This document shows, one piece after another, positions 59,979-64,000 of a stretch of DNA of 64,000 nt. The notes under the pieces were generated by a model, which had not been told where the DNA came from, made no database searches, and saw only the letters and a program-made list of their open reading frames with translations. The position numbers and the translations under genes were made by a program. The DNA is taken from positions 18,305,353-18,369,352 of the forward strand of contig NC_091946.1 of NCBI RefSeq assembly GCF_041260155.1, in the 5' to 3' direction. The number at the start of each line of letters is the position of its first letter. Positions within the stretch are counted from its first letter, which is position 1. This DNA comes from Ptychodera flava. Its lineage: Eukaryota; Hemichordata; Enteropneusta; Ptychoderidae.

Positions 59979-61793
59979 TATGGAAGACCGGTCACGACAT
60001 GCGACCTGCGACCTGCGACTTCAAAACTGCGACCTGCGTCCCGCGAGTTTGAAACATGCGACCTGCGACTTCGGCATTTAGACCTACGTGTAACCTGCGA
60101 CTTCACAACAGCGACCTGCGTGTTTGTCAAACTGCGACCTGCGACTTCACAACTGCGACATGCGACAACAACACGTAACGTTTCATGGTGTTTTCCTCAG
60201 TATTAGATTGGAGGCGTCTTGCGTGAACTTTAATCCTTTGAGCGCCAAAGTCTATTTTTGTCCCCTTTATATAATAAACCCCTGTCAATTTTTCTCCAAT
60301 TTTTGCAAAAAATTGGGAAAAACCTGTAGCCAATGAAATGTGATGTCGATTTGGTCCAAAATTATCAAAAATTACAGAAAAATCATACAATTGGTAAAAT
60401 TTTGCACTAAAATTTTGTGGGAGAAAATTACAGCGCTCAAAGGGTAAAACGTGGAAAGGAGATTTAACGTTCAACATCGATCAATTAATAAGCCATTGCT
60501 TTCGCTTTGGTAAATCGTTCACCAAGTCTGGCAAAACTCAATTCATGTACACACCAGTTCACTCATTTTCATCTGGAGAGATAATTTTATGACGGAAATG
60601 TTGACAGTCCGTGTTAATGCATGGAAAATAATATGCTACGTGATAGGCATTTATATGTTTATATTATAATTTCAAATTATTTTAGATATTCTTCGTCTGC
60701 CTTACCTCGCTTCTTTCCTTATGTTATCGACAAACTTTTTGATTTTTAGAAATCTCTGGTATTTATCCTCATTTCACTGTGGTATAACCATCTAGCTGTC
60801 TGTTTAATTCATCAGTTGTCCCCCCTGTATCATAACTGTGTCAGTGTCATTGCAAACATTAGAATTTTCAGCTATTGTCGTTCATTTTCTAACATTTCCA
60901 GTTTTGTTCCAATTCTCTAGTGATTGATCATCGGATGTTGCCATCTTTTCGTCTAATTTCATTTTTACTTTTCGTCAAAAAATCGAATTGATCCAACTTT
61001 TGTTCAGTAAATAAAAATATTCTTACTGGTTAACTTCGGACTACATTTGCCTACACAAATAACATATGCAAAGTAAAGCAGTTAAAATAATACTGATATT
61101 GACAGAAGTGCAAACATATTTGCTAACCATGAATAGCCAGAGACCGACTCAAGTTCTTTATAGATAACGCGAGTTAAAACTGTAAAACAGGACATAATTA
61201 AACCCTCCTACAATCCTATTTTCAGTCTTTAAGCCTAATATGTAATATGTACATATTATTTTTTGTTTGTATATAATATTTTAGATCATGTAGGCAGAAA
61301 AGTTCCAGAAACTATTAAACACTGATGTAGACGTTTAAAACCCTATTGCTATTGCATTATTTCAGATCGGTTTGCCTTTCGTAAGAAGGAAAATAAATTT
61401 GTGCTCTTCGTTTGTGGAATTCTCTACCGTCACAGCTTCATGCACTTCTATCGCTGGTTGAATTCTTTCGCTGGCCGATTTTTGCGTAGGCCAGCGGTGC
61501 GAAAATAATGCTCTGGTCGCGAGAATGCGGTAAACCGGCTGTTTTAATATAGTGCAATGGTGTCCCTCGTGTTTTTCAGGCTTGTGTTCAGAGCAATGGT
61601 GCGAACAAATCAAGACTGATATCGCAGTTTGACAAACACGCAGGACGCTGGTCGCTGTTGTGAAGTCGCAGGTTAGGCCTACACCTTGGTCTAAATGCCG
61701 AAGTCGCAGGTCGTATGTTTCAAACTCGCAGGACGCAGGTCGCAGTTTTGAAGTCGCAGGTCGCATGTCGCATGTCGTGACCGGTCTTCCATA
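59979..61793. mobile_element. Foldback element with GCGACCTGCGA repeats and 10-bp target duplication
   Basis: Inverted arms (59979-about 60140 and 61622-61793) begin TATGGAAGACCGGTCACGAC and are packed with GCGACCTGCGA(CTTC) tandem repeats. CATTCACAGT flanks both ends exactly (59969-59978 and 61794-61803). Long inverted arms with 10-bp tandem repeats and a 9-10 bp target duplication match the foldback class. The roughly 1.5-kb interior has no recognisable transposase and carries a small MITE (60234-60444). The element ends about 320 bp upstream of the NT5DC ATG, in its putative promoter. Confidence 0.8.
60234..60444. mobile_element. 211-bp CCTTTGAGCGC MITE nested in the foldback element
   Basis: CCTTTGAGCGC and GCGCTCAAAGG form the ends. 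The left flank is TTAA, the right flank TAAA. A piggyBac-like MITE with one decayed TTAA is the simplest reading; a Harbinger-like TAA target is the alternative. Much of the interior is self-complementary. Confidence 0.6.
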
Positions 61794-61803
61794 CATTCAC
61801 AGT

Positions 61804-63534
61804 TTTGTAAATTTGTTTTTTTGCGACTTTGTTGAAATAGATTTATTTTAAAAAAAAAAAAACAAAACAAAAAAACAAAAAAAACCCCAAACAAACAAAA
61901 AAACACGGGACCCACAAGCGAGGAAAAACTGACCACACCAAAATGCTTTTAGGCCTAACATGAAGAAATGCGCGAAAAGGAATTCTCTAAGTATTCCGTG
62001 ATTCCGAAGGGTTTGTAGGGATATGTTGTATATGAAAATATATTATTGATGGAATACAAGAATCATGTCAACAACACATAGGCCTAGTTCTTGCAGCTTA
62101 TACGACAAAATCGAAACTTTCAAAAATAAAAATAAACGTCTATAAACATTAACCATGTATTTCATAATATCTTTTTATCAAATAGATAAGAAGAATTTCT
62201 AGAAATTTCTTTTTGTCAGCCCTACACCTCTATATCATACTATATAAAATTACCTTGCGTCAGCCCTACACCTACCTGTACATAATCTTTGTGAAATCAC
62301 TTTGCGCCAATTACCTTGGGTCAGTTGCACGTCAAATCAGCAAGGGAGCTATGGATAATTACATTTGCATTGTTTTGAATATTAATCAAATTTGGACATA
62401 TAAAGCTTTTAATGTTGTGTGACGTCGTTAAACTCTCTTTATACATCTGTACTCATATTATAATGATAGGAATAATACAACGAAGCACCAGAATAACATG
62501 AAAATGTGTACAATGGTTTGTTCAATATGATTTTGTTGCATTTCAGGCCTCCTGTCGCTGGCCTATAAAGGAGTTACAGAAGAAAATAAGTATTTGGTTC
62601 AGCTACGCCTGAGAAGCTCTATAAAGTAAGCTTATAGTTGGAATAACGTGATAACCAAAGCTTCGTCAGTAACGTATGCATTTGATTGATAGGAGGCGCA
62701 CTCACCTCAGATTTGAGGTACAGATGTAACCAGGACATTTCTAACGACAAAGCATTAACTCCACAATTTCCTGTTAAATCGGGATCAAATGTCTAAATTT
62801 TGGCCAAAAGCTCGCTTCAAAAATCTACATTCTCCACAAAAGGATGGGTCGAACTATGTTGGAGGTAAAAAACGGCGGTCTAAAGTCTACATTTTTCCTT
62901 GGACCGGAGTCTACATGAGGCGCAAAAAGGGGAAGGGTCAAAACCGTGGTACATTAACCTCTAATAGCTGAGTTTGACCACGAAAGGCTTTGATCCACCA
63001 CTTAGGCGGTTGCCCTGGGAATTCTGCGCACGCGATAAATGGTGACGTCATAATCCAAGATGAGTTCCTCACAAAGTGTATTTTATTTTTCACTCTAATG
63101 GACACACGATTCATTGTCAACTTTTGGCGAAACACCGAAAAATTTTACTAAATTGTTTTTCCGAGCTCTTCTTTAATTTCTAAATAACAATTTTCTTTCT
63201 TGGAGACATGAATCGATTTTACAAATGGGGTCTATTTTCTATGTTTACTCGCTTGTAAACCCCATAACTCACACATACTAAAGCAGCACGCACCGTTCAA
63301 CTTGTCCAATGAGGTGGTTTAATATCTTTTCGAGTTTATCGAATTCTTGTTTGTTCTTTGTCCACGTTTACATCTTTCTTGTTATCAATCCTTACAAAGG
63401 TTAGACTGAAGTCCTTCTTACGTTTTTCAAGTCATCAATTACAGTGCCCTGTCCTTTTTTCTCTTAAAGAACTGTCGTACCATCTGTCGCGACTTTGTAT
63501 TTCTCACGGGCTCTTGGGGAGTGACAGCAGGATA
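61804..63534. other. No gene seen; A-rich tract
   Basis: An A-rich tract lies at about 61849-61907. GTCAGCCCTACACCT occurs twice near 62217 and 62260. Other frames look random. Confidence 0.4.
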
Positions 63535-63584
63535 AATAAATAAATAAATAAATAAACAAACAAACAAATAAATAAATTATATAT

Positions 63585-63672
<88 letters not shown>
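63535..63672. repeat. (AAAT)n then (TA)n microsatellite
   Basis: About ten ATAA/ACAA units followed by a TA run broken twice by AAA. Confidence 0.95.
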
Positions 63673-63677
<5 letters not shown>

Positions 63678-63749
63678 ATTCAGTCTTCCATGGAATGAAT
63701 ACAGACCGAAAGCAAGGTTCTTAATAGTTCATGCCTATGTTTGCGTCAG

Positions 63750-63819
63750 GTGCTTGTTTGTTTGTTTGTTTGTTTATGTGTGTGTGTTTGTGTGTCTGTC
63801 TATCTGTCTGTCTGTCTTA
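63750..63819. repeat. Mixed (TTTG)n/(TCTG)n microsatellite
   Basis: GTTT units turning into GTGT and CTGT units. Confidence 0.85.
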
Positions 63820-64000
63820 CCGTTGTCTGTCTATGCTGTGCCGTGTACAAAGCCTCCCCGGTCGGTCAGGGTATGATGTGACAGGGCCCAGGGCAGGGCC
63901 TGTGAATCTTTTTAAAATCGCTCAATGAGAGATAAAGTGAAACTTGTCACTATCATCACGGTCCTTTTTGTGGAGGGACGTACTATCATACTTGTGGAGT

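Overview
This is a window of AT-rich animal nuclear DNA. It shows GT-AG introns, one 15-exon gene, one intronless gene, long (TA)n and (GTAT)n tracts, and a dense layer of short DNA transposons. Spot14/MIG12 and NT5DC2/3 family genes together with oyster 'pearl'/HINE-like elements suggest a marine invertebrate, perhaps an invertebrate deuterostome such as a hemichordate, cephalochordate or echinoderm. The species itself cannot be read from the sequence. I see no bacterial operons, CRISPR arrays, tRNA or rRNA genes.

Layout. 1-231 (minus strand) is a frameshifted exon fragment of an alpha/beta-hydrolase of the hormone-sensitive-lipase/arylacetamide-deacetylase type, running off the left edge. 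238-1557 is a tandem-repeat element built like Helentron-derived HINE/pearl elements. 4.2-7.2 kb is a direct tandem duplication of about 1.47 kb. 14541-15026 (plus strand) is a complete single-exon gene of the MID1IP1/THRSP (Spot14) family, a regulator of lipogenesis. 17.8-19.6 kb is a foldback-like structure whose arms are inverted minisatellites; its interior holds three consecutive near-perfect hairpins and an unrecognised 137-codon reading frame. 20-35 kb is gene-poor and filled with microsatellites, a 1.4 kb element with terminal inverted repeats, and dispersed repeats.

35.0-59.7 kb (minus strand) is one gene, read here from ATG to stop: a 547-residue NT5DC2/NT5DC3-like HAD-superfamily 5'-nucleotidase-domain protein in 15 exons. 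All 14 introns have GT-AG ends and the reading phase is kept across every junction. Its introns hold almost every transposon type in the window: hAT-like (one with an 8-bp target duplication), Harbinger-like (TAA), piggyBac-like (TTAA), two HINE-like elements and a foldback element. Intron 7 contains a partial copy of exon 8 lying inside a dispersed repeat. A second foldback element, 59979-61793, with a perfect 10-bp target duplication, sits about 320 bp upstream of the start codon.

The two intact genes could both bear on metabolism (lipid synthesis; a putative mitochondrial nucleotidase-like protein), but nothing in the sequence links them functionally. No wholly new multi-gene system is evident. 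The most unusual content is the foldback elements with tandem-repeat arms, the triple hairpin cluster and the captured exon.
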